A DNA stretch of 64,000 nucleotides. It comes from a bacterium (GTDB lineage Bacteria; Electryoneota; JAOADG01). Made by a program: the position numbers and the translations under genes. Below are positions 50,239 through 60,072 of the stretch, piece after piece. The stretch spans positions 1 to 64,000 of the forward strand of contig JAOADG010000004.1 in assembly GCA_026417415.1 (NCBI GenBank), read 5' to 3'. Below the pieces are notes generated by a model. It did not search any database and was not told the origin of the DNA. It saw nothing but the letters and a program-made list of their open reading frames with translations. Numbering within the stretch: the first letter of the stretch is position 1; each line of letters opens with the position of its first letter.

Positions 50239-52235
50239 AAACCCGATGGTATTTTTTTGGTATCTGTTTTCTTTTTCAGGTTTTTGGTGTACTATCGTAT
50301 TCAAAAGAAATACTTGAAAAAAAATCTCCCGAATCAAAAGACACCGCGAAAACAATACAACTTATAGATACCGTTCGATTGGATACAAGACCCCGTGTAA
50401 AAACTCGGGCAAACACTTTGCTCAATCGTGATACAATTTTGAAAGTCCCATATTCGTTTACAGTTTTTACTCAAGATTCGCTTCCATTTCAAAATCGCTT
50501 TTCATCCATTGAAATCGCACCAACGCATGAGCGTTCAATGGTCGATGCGAGTCACCATTTGGTAGGTATTTTCCCTTATGATTTAGGTGTTTATGGTCAA
50601 CCTTCCGTATTAGCAAATCCAATTGATCCACATCAAATCCAATGGATTGCATTTGAAAGAGAAAATAACGATCCAATCCATTTTAGAACCTCCTCAGAAT
50701 TAATCTCAGTAAGAGGATTGAATTACGCATGTTATAGTTTGTTTGAAGATGCGAACAATGTGATCTACGCAGAACCACTGATTTATAATCCGAAACACCC
50801 ACTCCTCAAAGTAGATTATAGAAATGGATACTATGCGTTAGGAAGAGCAGATGTACGTTTTTTTCAACCGATTTCTGAAGCAACGCGGTGGGGTTTTGCT
50901 ACAACTGTTTCACAAGGTGATGGACGATATTTAGGTGCTGATGTGAATGAAACCAATTTGTTTTTTCATTACCGCTATCTCCCAAAAGATAAAATCCATT
51001 GGTTTCTCAATGTTAGACAAAATCAAGAAAAAAATGGTGTTGCTTTTCGTAGTGCAAGAGATAGGAGTGAACAACGATATGATCTTGATCTTGCGATTCG
51101 ATCACCGCAGCGATATTTGGATTTAGATTCTACTTCTACCACTTCTTCGGATAACTTCTTTGTACATCAAGTATTCAGATGGAGGTTCAATTTTTTTTGG
51201 ACTGTAGTAGAAAGAAGGTGGTTCCGTAATCCGTATGCTGTTGGTAGAAGATTGGGGGCAAAAGGACGCATTACCTTACCAACCACGTTTGGATCTTTTT
51301 CGTTCATCAATTCATATCAAACGTTATCAGCACTATTACCCAATCGTGGCAAGCATCCATTCCATCTGAATGAAGCGTGTTTGCAATATGAAAGGGATGC
51401 CCCTTTTCGTTTCACGTTAGCAAACCACCTCTGGATTTCAAAACAATATCAACCGAAATACACGTTTTCATTGAACACATCCTTTGCTTGGTTCTCCAAT
51501 TTGGAAAGCACGGTATCGTTTTCACAGAACATTCGCTATCCATCGTTTGAAGAGCGGTATTCATGGATCAGTGAACCGATTCTTGAACGATCCTTTGACA
51601 AAGTACTCTATTTACAAAACCCAAATGTTCCTTATATTGGAAATCCAAATTTATCACCGGTTCTTTCCAATCAATTGGCTTTTGCAACGCACTGGTATAA
51701 AAATCATCATTTGAAGATTCATCTTTACTCTGCTTGGATAAATACTCTACACTCAATTCAAACTCAATATGTATTAGACACTTCAGCAACAGGGTATTTT
51801 ACTGCTATTCAAAGTTCCTCGGTTCAAAATTACAAGGTATTTGGAACTCAGTGGACTTCCAAAATTGATGAAAAATTTTTTTTCAATGGAACGATTAGTA
51901 GTGTTTTGGATCCAAATCGTAAAAATACCTTTGTACCTGACGTATGGGGTTTCGTGGATTTCGGGTTTCAAGATGCTTTTCAGGGAGATGCTGCAGATTG
52001 GCAAGGTAGAATTCGAATCAGGCATATAGGCGAAAGATATTGGTACAACGATCATAGACCTACCATTCATCCGAGAGTAACCCCTATTGATCTTTTATTT
52101 TCAATACGGATTTATTCCTTGCGCATCAATTGGGGAATATCCAATTTTGCACGCGAGACATATGAAGTGTTGCCCGGTTATCCTTGTATGCACCGTGAAG
52201 AAGTCTGGGGTGTGAATTGGAACTTATGGGATTAA
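50235..52235 (+). CDS. TonB-dependent-receptor-like outer membrane beta-barrel, divergent plug
   Basis: Signal peptide; aromatic-rich amphipathic strands; receptor-like VSFSQNIRYPSFEERY...IGNPNLSPVLSNQLAFATHWYKNH; GTG start overlaps the upstream stop. Confidence 0.7.
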   Translation: MKTRWYFFGICFLFQVFGVLSYSKEILEKKSPESKDTAKTIQLIDTVRLDTRPRVKTRANTLLNRDTILKVPYSFTVFTQDSLPFQNRFSSIEIAPTHERSMVDASHHLVGIFPYDLGVYGQPSVLANPIDPHQIQWIAFERENNDPIHFRTSSELISVRGLNYACYSLFEDANNVIYAEPLIYNPKHPLLKVDYRNGYYALGRADVRFFQPISEATRWGFATTVSQGDGRYLGADVNETNLFFHYRYLPKDKIHWFLNVRQNQEKNGVAFRSARDRSEQRYDLDLAIRSPQRYLDLDSTSTTSSDNFFVHQVFRWRFNFFWTVVERRWFRNPYAVGRRLGAKGRITLPTTFGSFSFINSYQTLSALLPNRGKHPFHLNEACLQYERDAPFRFTLANHLWISKQYQPKYTFSLNTSFAWFSNLESTVSFSQNIRYPSFEERYSWISEPILERSFDKVLYLQNPNVPYIGNPNLSPVLSNQLAFATHWYKNHHLKIHLYSAWINTLHSIQTQYVLDTSATGYFTAIQSSSVQNYKVFGTQWTSKIDEKFFFNGTISSVLDPNRKNTFVPDVWGFVDFGFQDAFQGDAADWQGRIRIRHIGERYWYNDHRPTIHPRVTPIDLLFSIRIYSLRINWGISNFARETYEVLPGYPCMHREEVWGVNWNLWD

Positions 52236-54145
52236 GTTCAACAAAACTGCTGTGGATCGTTTTAATCTGTTTTAATTGGCTGCAAGTTGCATTTTCTACA
52301 GAAACCATAGATACTGTAAAATTTCCTACCTTAATGGTTCAATCAAAAAGAGGTTCGCCATTTCTTATTGATACTTCAAAATCAAAGTTAGATTTTTCCA
52401 AAGTATCAGGTATTTCCTTACGACAATACGGTACAGGTATGCCACTTTACCTTTCACTTTTAGGTGCCTCCATTTATGATACTCGTGTAGTTTACGGTTC
52501 TATTGAATGGAATGATCCAAGAACCAATGTGGCCAATATCCAAGAAATCCCTTATTGGAAATATCGTGAGGTGTCCATTGAGATGGATGAAAAAAGTGCA
52601 GTTCAAGGCGGAACGCTCATTATTTCACCACAAGATCCAATGACCTTTAGAGGTTTTGAAATTCAGCAATCTTATACTTCCAATGGCGAGAGAAAGTGGA
52701 AGGGTTTATTTTCATTAGATAAAAAGTTTTCAACAGGAATTAGTATAGAGGATGAACGTAAACCAAAAGGGAAATACCCTACCATCTATAGCAACGATAG
52801 AGCAAACTATGTCGGTTATGAAAAGACATCTATCTATTTTATACAATCCTTTTCCGTGAAAGGTTTACCTCTACAATGGCAATGCTTTGCATTCAAGCGA
52901 CGAAACGATATCCCGGGCTTGGTAGGGCGTGCTATAGAATCTGAAACCAAATCCAGTAAACAACAATTTCGAACCATTGTTAGTTTGAAAAAGTATTTGG
53001 ATGTGAGTATTTCTTACGTTTTAGATAAGGTTAATTTTATTAGACCTCAATATCAATTTTCTCCGAGTGGGCCTATTCCTTTTACACCATTTCACGAAGA
53101 AAGCAAAAGAAAAGGATATGCAATCACTCTCCAAAAAGAGGTATTAATACAGAACAAGTTGCTTTGGAAAAATCAATCATCTTTTCAGTCCGATGAGGTT
53201 GTGTTTCAAGATTATTATCTTTTACCTGAATTTCAAAACAATATAACCGATAGAAAGATCTTTACTTCCAACCATGGAATTCGTTTTTCTCAGCAAATAG
53301 GAAAATTTTCCATTCGGCATCATCCTCAGTTTACTTATTTGCATGCGTATTGGAGATCCCATGCTAAGACCTATCATGCGATCTATCCTTCGTATTCTTT
53401 AGAGTGGCAACCTTTCTTAAACGTGACACAAACTAGCCGAATAGGCATTTCCCATCGTCTCCCATCTTTACAGGAATTGTTTTTAACCAATACTATTTTT
53501 TCCAAGGGTAATCCGAATTTACTACCGGAAGAATCAAAAGAATTTCAAATGGAGTTTCGTTATGAACCCAATCCATTTTTTTCTACAACAATGCTTGGAT
53601 ACTACCGTTTAGTTAACAACGGAATTGTTTGGAAAAGAAATTCACGTGGTCAATATACACCTTACAATTCGGCTAAAATCAAATCCGTAGGGGGTGTATT
53701 AACTCAGGTGTTTCAATTCCATCGGAATGGTCAGTTGAGTCAATCTTTTTCGTTAACAGACACAAAAAATAATGATCCAAAAGATATCAACTATCAAAAA
53801 CAGATCCCGTTGATTCCTAAGTTTCAAGCATCTACCAACCTTACCTTAGGTTGGGAAGTACCCTTGAAACCGAAGGTAGAAATTAGTTGGTTTTATCAAT
53901 CAAAACGACATTTTCTTGAATCCAATACAGAATTTCTATATCATTCAAAGAATCGTTTACCAGAAGAGTCAGTTGTAAATTTAGGTATTCATATTCAACC
54001 ATCTCTAAACACGGATGGAACTTCAATTTATCTCTCTATTGAAAATATTTTTCAAAAAGAAAGATGGTGGATGGAAGGTGTACCGAACCAAGGCAGATTA
54101 TGGAAATTAGCGTTTGTATGGAACAATATTCAGGAGGTTCAATGA
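52226..54145 (+). CDS. TonB-dependent receptor-like outer membrane protein (BtuB-like context)
   Basis: Signal peptide; plug-like VSGISLRQYGTGMPLYLSLLGASIYDTRVVYGSIEWNDPRT; barrel motif SHRLPSLQELFLTNTIFSKGNPNLLPEESKEFQMEF. TTG at 52217 is an alternative start. Confidence 0.75.
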   Translation: MGLSSTKLLWIVLICFNWLQVAFSTETIDTVKFPTLMVQSKRGSPFLIDTSKSKLDFSKVSGISLRQYGTGMPLYLSLLGASIYDTRVVYGSIEWNDPRTNVANIQEIPYWKYREVSIEMDEKSAVQGGTLIISPQDPMTFRGFEIQQSYTSNGERKWKGLFSLDKKFSTGISIEDERKPKGKYPTIYSNDRANYVGYEKTSIYFIQSFSVKGLPLQWQCFAFKRRNDIPGLVGRAIESETKSSKQQFRTIVSLKKYLDVSISYVLDKVNFIRPQYQFSPSGPIPFTPFHEESKRKGYAITLQKEVLIQNKLLWKNQSSFQSDEVVFQDYYLLPEFQNNITDRKIFTSNHGIRFSQQIGKFSIRHHPQFTYLHAYWRSHAKTYHAIYPSYSLEWQPFLNVTQTSRIGISHRLPSLQELFLTNTIFSKGNPNLLPEESKEFQMEFRYEPNPFFSTTMLGYYRLVNNGIVWKRNSRGQYTPYNSAKIKSVGGVLTQVFQFHRNGQLSQSFSLTDTKNNDPKDINYQKQIPLIPKFQASTNLTLGWEVPLKPKVEISWFYQSKRHFLESNTEFLYHSKNRLPEESVVNLGIHIQPSLNTDGTSIYLSIENIFQKERWWMEGVPNQGRLWKLAFVWNNIQEVQ

Positions 54146-55206
54146 AATGGCTTCTTTTGGTTCTGTTCTGGATTAGTTTTGTGTTTCTTGGTTGCACGGG
54201 TAGTGGGCCAGATATTATTGAAAATGTTGGCATACCCGGTGCAAGAGATTATTTGTTAGTAGTCAATGAGTTTTCAAGAACGCTTAGTGTTTTAGATTTA
54301 GAACAAGGTAGATTTTGGAACGCAAATACCAGTTTAGAATCAACACCAAATCATTTGATACGCAGACCTAATACAGATGAATACTGGGTTTTGCATTCCG
54401 ATATTGCAAAAATTTATCGTTACCGCTTTCGTGCGGACACTTTGAACATTCCTACCTTTTTAGATGAAATTCCGTTAATTCAAGCAGGTGAAAACCCAAA
54501 TCCATACTTTCTGGCTTTTTCTAATGATGGTAGATATTTCTATACCACCAATTGGTTGGACCATACGGTTAGTCGTTACGAGGTTGCTACAGGTATTCGT
54601 GAATCGAGAATCTATGTAGGTGAACATCCTCAAGGAATTGTTGTTTTACCCAACAACAATTTGGCAGTGACCATTACTGATTTTAGAAGCACTCGTCAGT
54701 TTGGAATAGGTGAAGTAGTAATAGTAGATAGTTTGGTAACAGATACTTTGAAAAGAATTACTGTGGATAAGAATCCACAAACCATAAAACTTCATAATCA
54801 AGTGTTGTACGTGGTCTGCACAGGAGATTTTGCAAATCATACGGGTAAATTATGGAAATTGGATGCAAATACTTTTATTCCACTTGCAACACCGATTTCA
54901 TTTCAAGCATATGTTTCTGATTTAGCCATCGTAGAAGATTCTACCGGAGTGTGGGGCTACTTACCTGCATGGAGTATGGATCAAAATGCATTGGGATCCA
55001 TTCAAATCGTGAGATTAGATACTTGGCAATATGATGGATATGTGGCGGTCAATGGTGGTCCAATTCGAGTGTGTTCATTACCTTCTGGTGGTGTTGCGGT
55101 GTCATTGATGGAAGCCGATCAAGTCATTGTGAAAAGTAAAAATAGAGATTGGGTGCGATTGACTGTAGGCGATGGTCCATCTTCTATCTTAGCAGTACCT
55201 AAATAA
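54142..55206 (+). CDS. Surface/periplasmic lipoprotein with YncE-like beta-propeller
   Basis: Lipobox FVFLGC; propeller-blade repeats (YLLVVNEFSRTLSVLDLEQG, YFYTTNWLDHTVSRYEVATG, HPQGIVVLPNNNLAVT, NPQTIKLHNQVLYVVCTG). SD AGGAGG; ATG at 54142 overlaps the upstream stop. Confidence 0.82.
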   Translation: MKWLLLVLFWISFVFLGCTGSGPDIIENVGIPGARDYLLVVNEFSRTLSVLDLEQGRFWNANTSLESTPNHLIRRPNTDEYWVLHSDIAKIYRYRFRADTLNIPTFLDEIPLIQAGENPNPYFLAFSNDGRYFYTTNWLDHTVSRYEVATGIRESRIYVGEHPQGIVVLPNNNLAVTITDFRSTRQFGIGEVVIVDSLVTDTLKRITVDKNPQTIKLHNQVLYVVCTGDFANHTGKLWKLDANTFIPLATPISFQAYVSDLAIVEDSTGVWGYLPAWSMDQNALGSIQIVRLDTWQYDGYVAVNGGPIRVCSLPSGGVAVSLMEADQVIVKSKNRDWVRLTVGDGPSSILAVPK

Positions 55207-55209
55207 AAA

Positions 55210-57684
55210 CTACCAAGATTTTGGGCGATAGGAAGCAATAAACAATGCAGTTAAACTGCTTATGGGCATCAAAATTGCTGCTACTAACGGACGTATATTG
55301 CCAGTAATGGCTAAACTTGCGCCTACAAGGTTATAGAAAAAAGCAACACCTAAATTGAAGTAAATTCGCTTCATAGTTTTTCTGGAGCTCTCAAGCAATT
55401 TCACAATCAGTTGAATCGCTTCTCGAATCAGAAAAACATCTGCAGCATCTCTGGTGATTTCTGCAGAATGGGCTGCACTTACACCACAATCCGCCGCAGC
55501 TAAAGCAGCAGCATCATTGACACCATCACCAAACATTAACACCTTTTTACCTTCACTTTGTCGCTGGAGAACGAGTTGCAATTTATCTTCGGGTTGAACT
55601 TGGCTATGGAAGTTGGTGATTCCCAACTCCTTTGCAACGCGAGCAACTGCAGAGTGGCTATCACCTGACACAATTTCTAATCCGTAACCCAATTGAACCA
55701 ATTTTTGAACTGAACTCAAAGCGTCTTGACGGATTGTATCCCCTAAAAGGATGAGTAAGGAAAGTTTTTTGTTCACTGATACCCAAACGGGTATAAACGG
55801 TTCTACTACGGATTGGTATTGTTTTTGAATTTCTTTTGTTTGTTCTATACTCATCCCTTCCGTGACAAATTCAAACGAACCGATTGATAGTTCATAATCC
55901 TGCTGCTGATGATATACCTTTCCCCAAACACCTTTGCCAACGATATGGCGAAGTTCAATGAATTGATGGTTTTGAGTTTTCAATTTGGATAATGCTTTTC
56001 CGATCGGGTGAACTGAAGTAGATTCCATATCCGCAACAATCTTAAGCAGTTCATTTTTTTCTATAGGAAAAGAAGAATCCAGTTGGATTACCTCTTGAAT
56101 TTGTAACTCGTTATGGGTTAAAGTTCCTGTTTTATCCAATAACAAGTGGTTGACTTTTGCAAGTCGTTCCAAAGCGGTAGGATTTTTTAGAAAGACACCA
56201 TGTTTTGCATAAAAACCGATTGCCACAGCAAAAGCGACAGGCGTTGCAATTCCTAATGCACAAGGACAAGTCACCACCAACATCGCAACTGCATGCCACA
56301 ACGCCGATTGTGGTTCAATAAAAGACCAGATGAATACAGTCAAAGCAGTTAAAAATAAAACTGCAAGAACAAACCAATGTGCGATACGATCCGTAACGAT
56401 TGCTAATGGTGCTTTTTCTAAACGTGCTTTTTGCATTAAGTCGGATAATTTAGCAATACGAGTATTCAGTCCAACCGCTTGGGTTTGGATTACAAGATTT
56501 TTTTCAAATACCATTGAACCTGCAAACACAGGATCGTTTTGTTGGACTCGCACGGGAAGTGATTCACCAGTTAATGATGCTTGTGAAATGTACCCCTCGT
56601 TGGATAATACAATACCATCAATAGGAACAACTTCGTTTGCATACACAACGAGATGATCACCAACGCGCACTTCATCAAGTGGTTTATCAATAATTTCATG
56701 ATTCGTTTGTACGTGAACCAACTTAGGCATGGAGTCCAAAAGAGAAACTCCTGCTTCTGTAGCCCAACGGTTGGCACGCACGTTGACATAGCGACCAATC
56801 AGCAATAGAAAAACAAACATCGTAGTAGAATCGAAATACACTTCGTTGCGATTTTGGAAGGTAGCATAGGTACTGGCAATAAAGCTCAAAATGATGCCCA
56901 GTGAAATTGGTAAATCCATTGTAGGAATTTGATTGCGGATACCTAACCAAGCACCTTTGTAAAATGGAAATGCTGAGTAAAAGATGACGGGTAACGCTAA
57001 GCCGAAACTAATCCATCTAAACAAGGTTGCAAATTTTTCTTCAATTTGACCATACTCTCCACTATAGAGAGCAAAAGCAAGCAGCATAATATTGCCTGCT
57101 CCTGCACCGGCAATCCCTATTCTGATGAGCAAATTGTGCTCAGATTTACGTAATGCAGTAGGAGTATTTTCTGAAATAGGATACGGTGGGTAACCAATCC
57201 GATCCAATGCTTTAGCAAAAGCACTTAATTGGTGAGTTTGTGGGTTGTACACCAGGGTCACGATTCTACGACCAAGATCTAACCGTGCAGAGATTGCACC
57301 TTCGCGTTCCATTAAAATTTTTTCAATGAGCCAAGCACAAGCAATGCAATGAGTTCCCTCAACAAACAACTCAACTTCTAAATAGCCACCTGCAAGTTTG
57401 CGAGCAATTCGTTGTAAAAAAATTGGATCATCATATCCTGAATAATCTTTTCCACTGACTTTTGCTGGAACACCTTGTCGTTCATCAAGCTCTTGTTTTA
57501 ACCGATAGTATTCTTGCAAATTGCAACTTTGTAAAATTGTGTAAACGCTTGCACAACCACTGCAGCAGAATTCTTTATCTTGCTCAGGAACAATCTCACG
57601 AAATGCACCTATCAGTGAACTTGGGACAGGTGTACCACAATGTGAACAAAGCGTTGATTTCTGCATGGAGATTGGGTTTTCCAT
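55210..57684 (-). CDS. Heavy-metal (Cu-type) P1B-ATPase, CcoI/FixI-like
   Basis: N-terminal CSHCGTPVPSS...FCCSGCASVY domain, HMA motif GTHCIACAWLIEKIL, VVTCPCALGIATP, LLDKTGTLTHNE, MFGDGVNDAAALAAADCGVS. Confidence 0.94.
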   Translation of the reverse strand: MENPISMQKSTLCSHCGTPVPSSLIGAFREIVPEQDKEFCCSGCASVYTILQSCNLQEYYRLKQELDERQGVPAKVSGKDYSGYDDPIFLQRIARKLAGGYLEVELFVEGTHCIACAWLIEKILMEREGAISARLDLGRRIVTLVYNPQTHQLSAFAKALDRIGYPPYPISENTPTALRKSEHNLLIRIGIAGAGAGNIMLLAFALYSGEYGQIEEKFATLFRWISFGLALPVIFYSAFPFYKGAWLGIRNQIPTMDLPISLGIILSFIASTYATFQNRNEVYFDSTTMFVFLLLIGRYVNVRANRWATEAGVSLLDSMPKLVHVQTNHEIIDKPLDEVRVGDHLVVYANEVVPIDGIVLSNEGYISQASLTGESLPVRVQQNDPVFAGSMVFEKNLVIQTQAVGLNTRIAKLSDLMQKARLEKAPLAIVTDRIAHWFVLAVLFLTALTVFIWSFIEPQSALWHAVAMLVVTCPCALGIATPVAFAVAIGFYAKHGVFLKNPTALERLAKVNHLLLDKTGTLTHNELQIQEVIQLDSSFPIEKNELLKIVADMESTSVHPIGKALSKLKTQNHQFIELRHIVGKGVWGKVYHQQQDYELSIGSFEFVTEGMSIEQTKEIQKQYQSVVEPFIPVWVSVNKKLSLLILLGDTIRQDALSSVQKLVQLGYGLEIVSGDSHSAVARVAKELGITNFHSQVQPEDKLQLVLQRQSEGKKVLMFGDGVNDAAALAAADCGVSAAHSAEITRDAADVFLIREAIQLIVKLLESSRKTMKRIYFNLGVAFFYNLVGASLAITGNIRPLVAAILMPISSLTALFIASYRPKSW

Positions 57685-57717
57685 AAATACGTTAGATCGT
57701 TTTCATTCAATCAAAAT

Positions 57718-57736
57718 GGGCGCACAAAGTGCGCCC
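57718..57736 (-). terminator. Terminator of the lamin-tail protein gene
   Basis: GGGCGCAC-AAA-GTGCGCCC; minus strand continues ATTTTGATTG. Confidence 0.65.
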
Positions 57737-57760
57737 ATAGACAATCTAAACGGGGATTGA

Positions 57761-59287
57761 TTAAGGCAAATAGACAACCTTTTGAGTAATTAACATTTCA
57801 TGATTTTGTAAACGAATGAAATAAGTTCCCGAAGATACAGCTTCACCATTGTCGTTGAGACCATCCCAATGTACAGTTCCCGTTTCTTGTAAACCTTCGC
57901 CTAATGATCGTACAAATCTTCCTTGAAGATCAAAAACCGCCATTTCTGCACGTTTGCCAGACGGTATGGTATAGCGTATTTCTGTTGAACTGTTGAAAGG
58001 ATTAGGATACGCTGCTTTCAAATCGTACCCTTGGACCTTCCCATAATAAGAAATGGGTTCTGAAACAGACGAGGTCACGAAGTCCATTCTTGAGCGTGGT
58101 GAAATTTGATAATACTCAAAATAGGGCGGTGTATAATCAAATTGGCCGGCTATTCCAGTAATTTGTGGTATCACTTGACCTGCAGTTGGGTGTTGTTCCC
58201 AACCATCTAAGTCAGTTCCTGCTTCAATACGGAGTGTGACAATTCCTGTTCCATCGTCAATGTTGATATTTCCAGATGAACCTTCGGCAGGCCAAGGATT
58301 GTTTGCACCTAAAGTGACATTGACGAAGCGTATCAACATTCCTTCGTAAGATTCACCGTCATTTCGCAGTTCACCTGTCGGGATCTGAATGGGTGGGTAC
58401 TGAACCGAAGCAGGTCCATGATTGGTGACTTGAAAGTAGGGTCCAACGATTTGGGTTTTTCCATTGTAGTGCGAAACGTACCCTTGTGCAGTGATGGAAT
58501 CGCCGATATTGACAGCAACCGTGGAGTTCCCACGTAAGGTGACCCCTGCTTCGTCATTTTGGATAGAGATATCTAATAATCCAGTATTCCACAAACCTGA
58601 TGGGACATTGGCAACACCACTTACCCGAACATACAAACCGCTATCTACTGGAACACCATTAGCGTTGTTATTGCGTAATTGCAACAAGGTACGATTTTGT
58701 GGTGCAGGTGGACCTCCGGGGTTAGGTGCACCAGGCGTAATAGGAGTAATTTGAAAATCTGCAGCATTGTTATTTGAATCGAATCCATCAGGTACCCGTG
58801 ATATAGAAGAGCCATCAAATGGATCAGGAGCACTGGCATTTCTATTGTTTGCTGGTTCACCCATCCAAAGGGCAGCGGGATCTGAAAAAGGACCATAACC
58901 AACAGCATCAACAATTTGACCATTGTACTTCAAGAGGATGTTGTCTCCGACACCTCCGCTGGCACCTGCTGCGTTTTGCCAATCTACAACGGTACTGATT
59001 TGGTTGTAATTAGGAACATTTGTGGTTTGTGCAATTACAAAATAGCCGCTCGCTGGAATCGTACCTTGCAGAGCAACACTGTCATAAGGTCCTTGGGAAC
59101 TACCGGGGTTTCCGTTAACTCCAACTAACCAGTATCCCGCAAGATTCGTTCCGGGAGGACCTTTTAATTCGGTAAAACAGTTGGTATCTGTTCCGGGTGT
59201 ATCATAAAGTACTTCATTGATCACGACTTGGCTAAAAGCCAATGAAAAAGTCATAAGAACAAGAATACTAACGAACAAAAGTTTCAT
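57761..59287 (-). CDS. Lamin-tail-domain-like secreted protein with T9SS C-terminal sorting domain
   Basis: Signal peptide MKLLFVSILVLMTFSLAFSQ; VVINEVLYDTPGTDTNCFTELKGPPGTNLAGYWLVGVNG; C-terminal AAYPNPFNSSTEIRYTIPSG...SSGTYFIRLQNHEMLITQKVVYLP. Confidence 0.86.
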   Translation of the reverse strand: MKLLFVSILVLMTFSLAFSQVVINEVLYDTPGTDTNCFTELKGPPGTNLAGYWLVGVNGNPGSSQGPYDSVALQGTIPASGYFVIAQTTNVPNYNQISTVVDWQNAAGASGGVGDNILLKYNGQIVDAVGYGPFSDPAALWMGEPANNRNASAPDPFDGSSISRVPDGFDSNNNAADFQITPITPGAPNPGGPPAPQNRTLLQLRNNNANGVPVDSGLYVRVSGVANVPSGLWNTGLLDISIQNDEAGVTLRGNSTVAVNIGDSITAQGYVSHYNGKTQIVGPYFQVTNHGPASVQYPPIQIPTGELRNDGESYEGMLIRFVNVTLGANNPWPAEGSSGNINIDDGTGIVTLRIEAGTDLDGWEQHPTAGQVIPQITGIAGQFDYTPPYFEYYQISPRSRMDFVTSSVSEPISYYGKVQGYDLKAAYPNPFNSSTEIRYTIPSGKRAEMAVFDLQGRFVRSLGEGLQETGTVHWDGLNDNGEAVSSGTYFIRLQNHEMLITQKVVYLP

Positions 59288-59467
59288 TTCTCTCATCTCC
59301 GTTTGGTTGGAATATACTATCAAAAGAAAAGTGATAATGCAAATGATACAAAGAAAACATTAAACCGTAATTTTCAGTTAAGATAAAAAATGTTAAAAAA
59401 TTATCAAATGAATAGTTATCTTGACATCTAAATCTGTTTTCTTAAATTGCATTTTTGAGGTTGATCT

Positions 59468-60064
59468 ATGCCTAAAACTTTTCGTGATATCAGTCAAATC
59501 CAATTTCATCCAGAGCAAGGTCAAGTTTTACTTCAAAACAATCGCGTCCTTGTGATGACCGCAGATTCTATTGGATTATTGAGAAATGAAATTATTCAGT
59601 CCTTAGGATTAAATGATGCACGCAAACTTTTTTTAAGATTTGGATACCAAAATGGTTATGCAGATTTTTTACAACTCAAATTGATCAATCAAGATATTTC
59701 AGAAAAAGAGTTACTTCTATTAGGACCTGCAATTCATAGTTTAGAAGGAATTGTTTTAGCGATTCCAGACGAAGTGCGTTTCAATCGTGAAACTGGTGAA
59801 TTCTATTTTACTGGTACTTGGAAGAATTCTTATGAAGCAGAGCAACATTTGCATTACAATCCACTCAGTTCAATTCCGGTATGTTGGTCATTGGTGGGAT
59901 ATGCTTCTGGCTGGTGTAGTGCATTTTGGGGAAAACCGTTATTGGCGATGGAACCCAAATGTGTAGCCAAAGGTGATGAACATTGTGCTTGGTGTATTCA
60001 ACCTATAGAAAGTTGGGGAAATGAAGCCAATTATATCAAATCAGCCCTAAGTGCATTTTTCTAA
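59468..60064 (+). CDS. Stand-alone XylR-N/V4R (4-vinyl reductase) domain protein
   Basis: 198 aa; FGYQNGYADFLQL, GEFYFTGTWKNSYEAEQHL, CWSLVGYASGWCSAFWGKPLLAMEPKCVAKGDEHCAWCIQP typical of XylR-N plus V4R. Confidence 0.85.
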   Translation: MPKTFRDISQIQFHPEQGQVLLQNNRVLVMTADSIGLLRNEIIQSLGLNDARKLFLRFGYQNGYADFLQLKLINQDISEKELLLLGPAIHSLEGIVLAIPDEVRFNRETGEFYFTGTWKNSYEAEQHLHYNPLSSIPVCWSLVGYASGWCSAFWGKPLLAMEPKCVAKGDEHCAWCIQPIESWGNEANYIKSALSAFF

Positions 60065-60072
60065 GAGATAGC

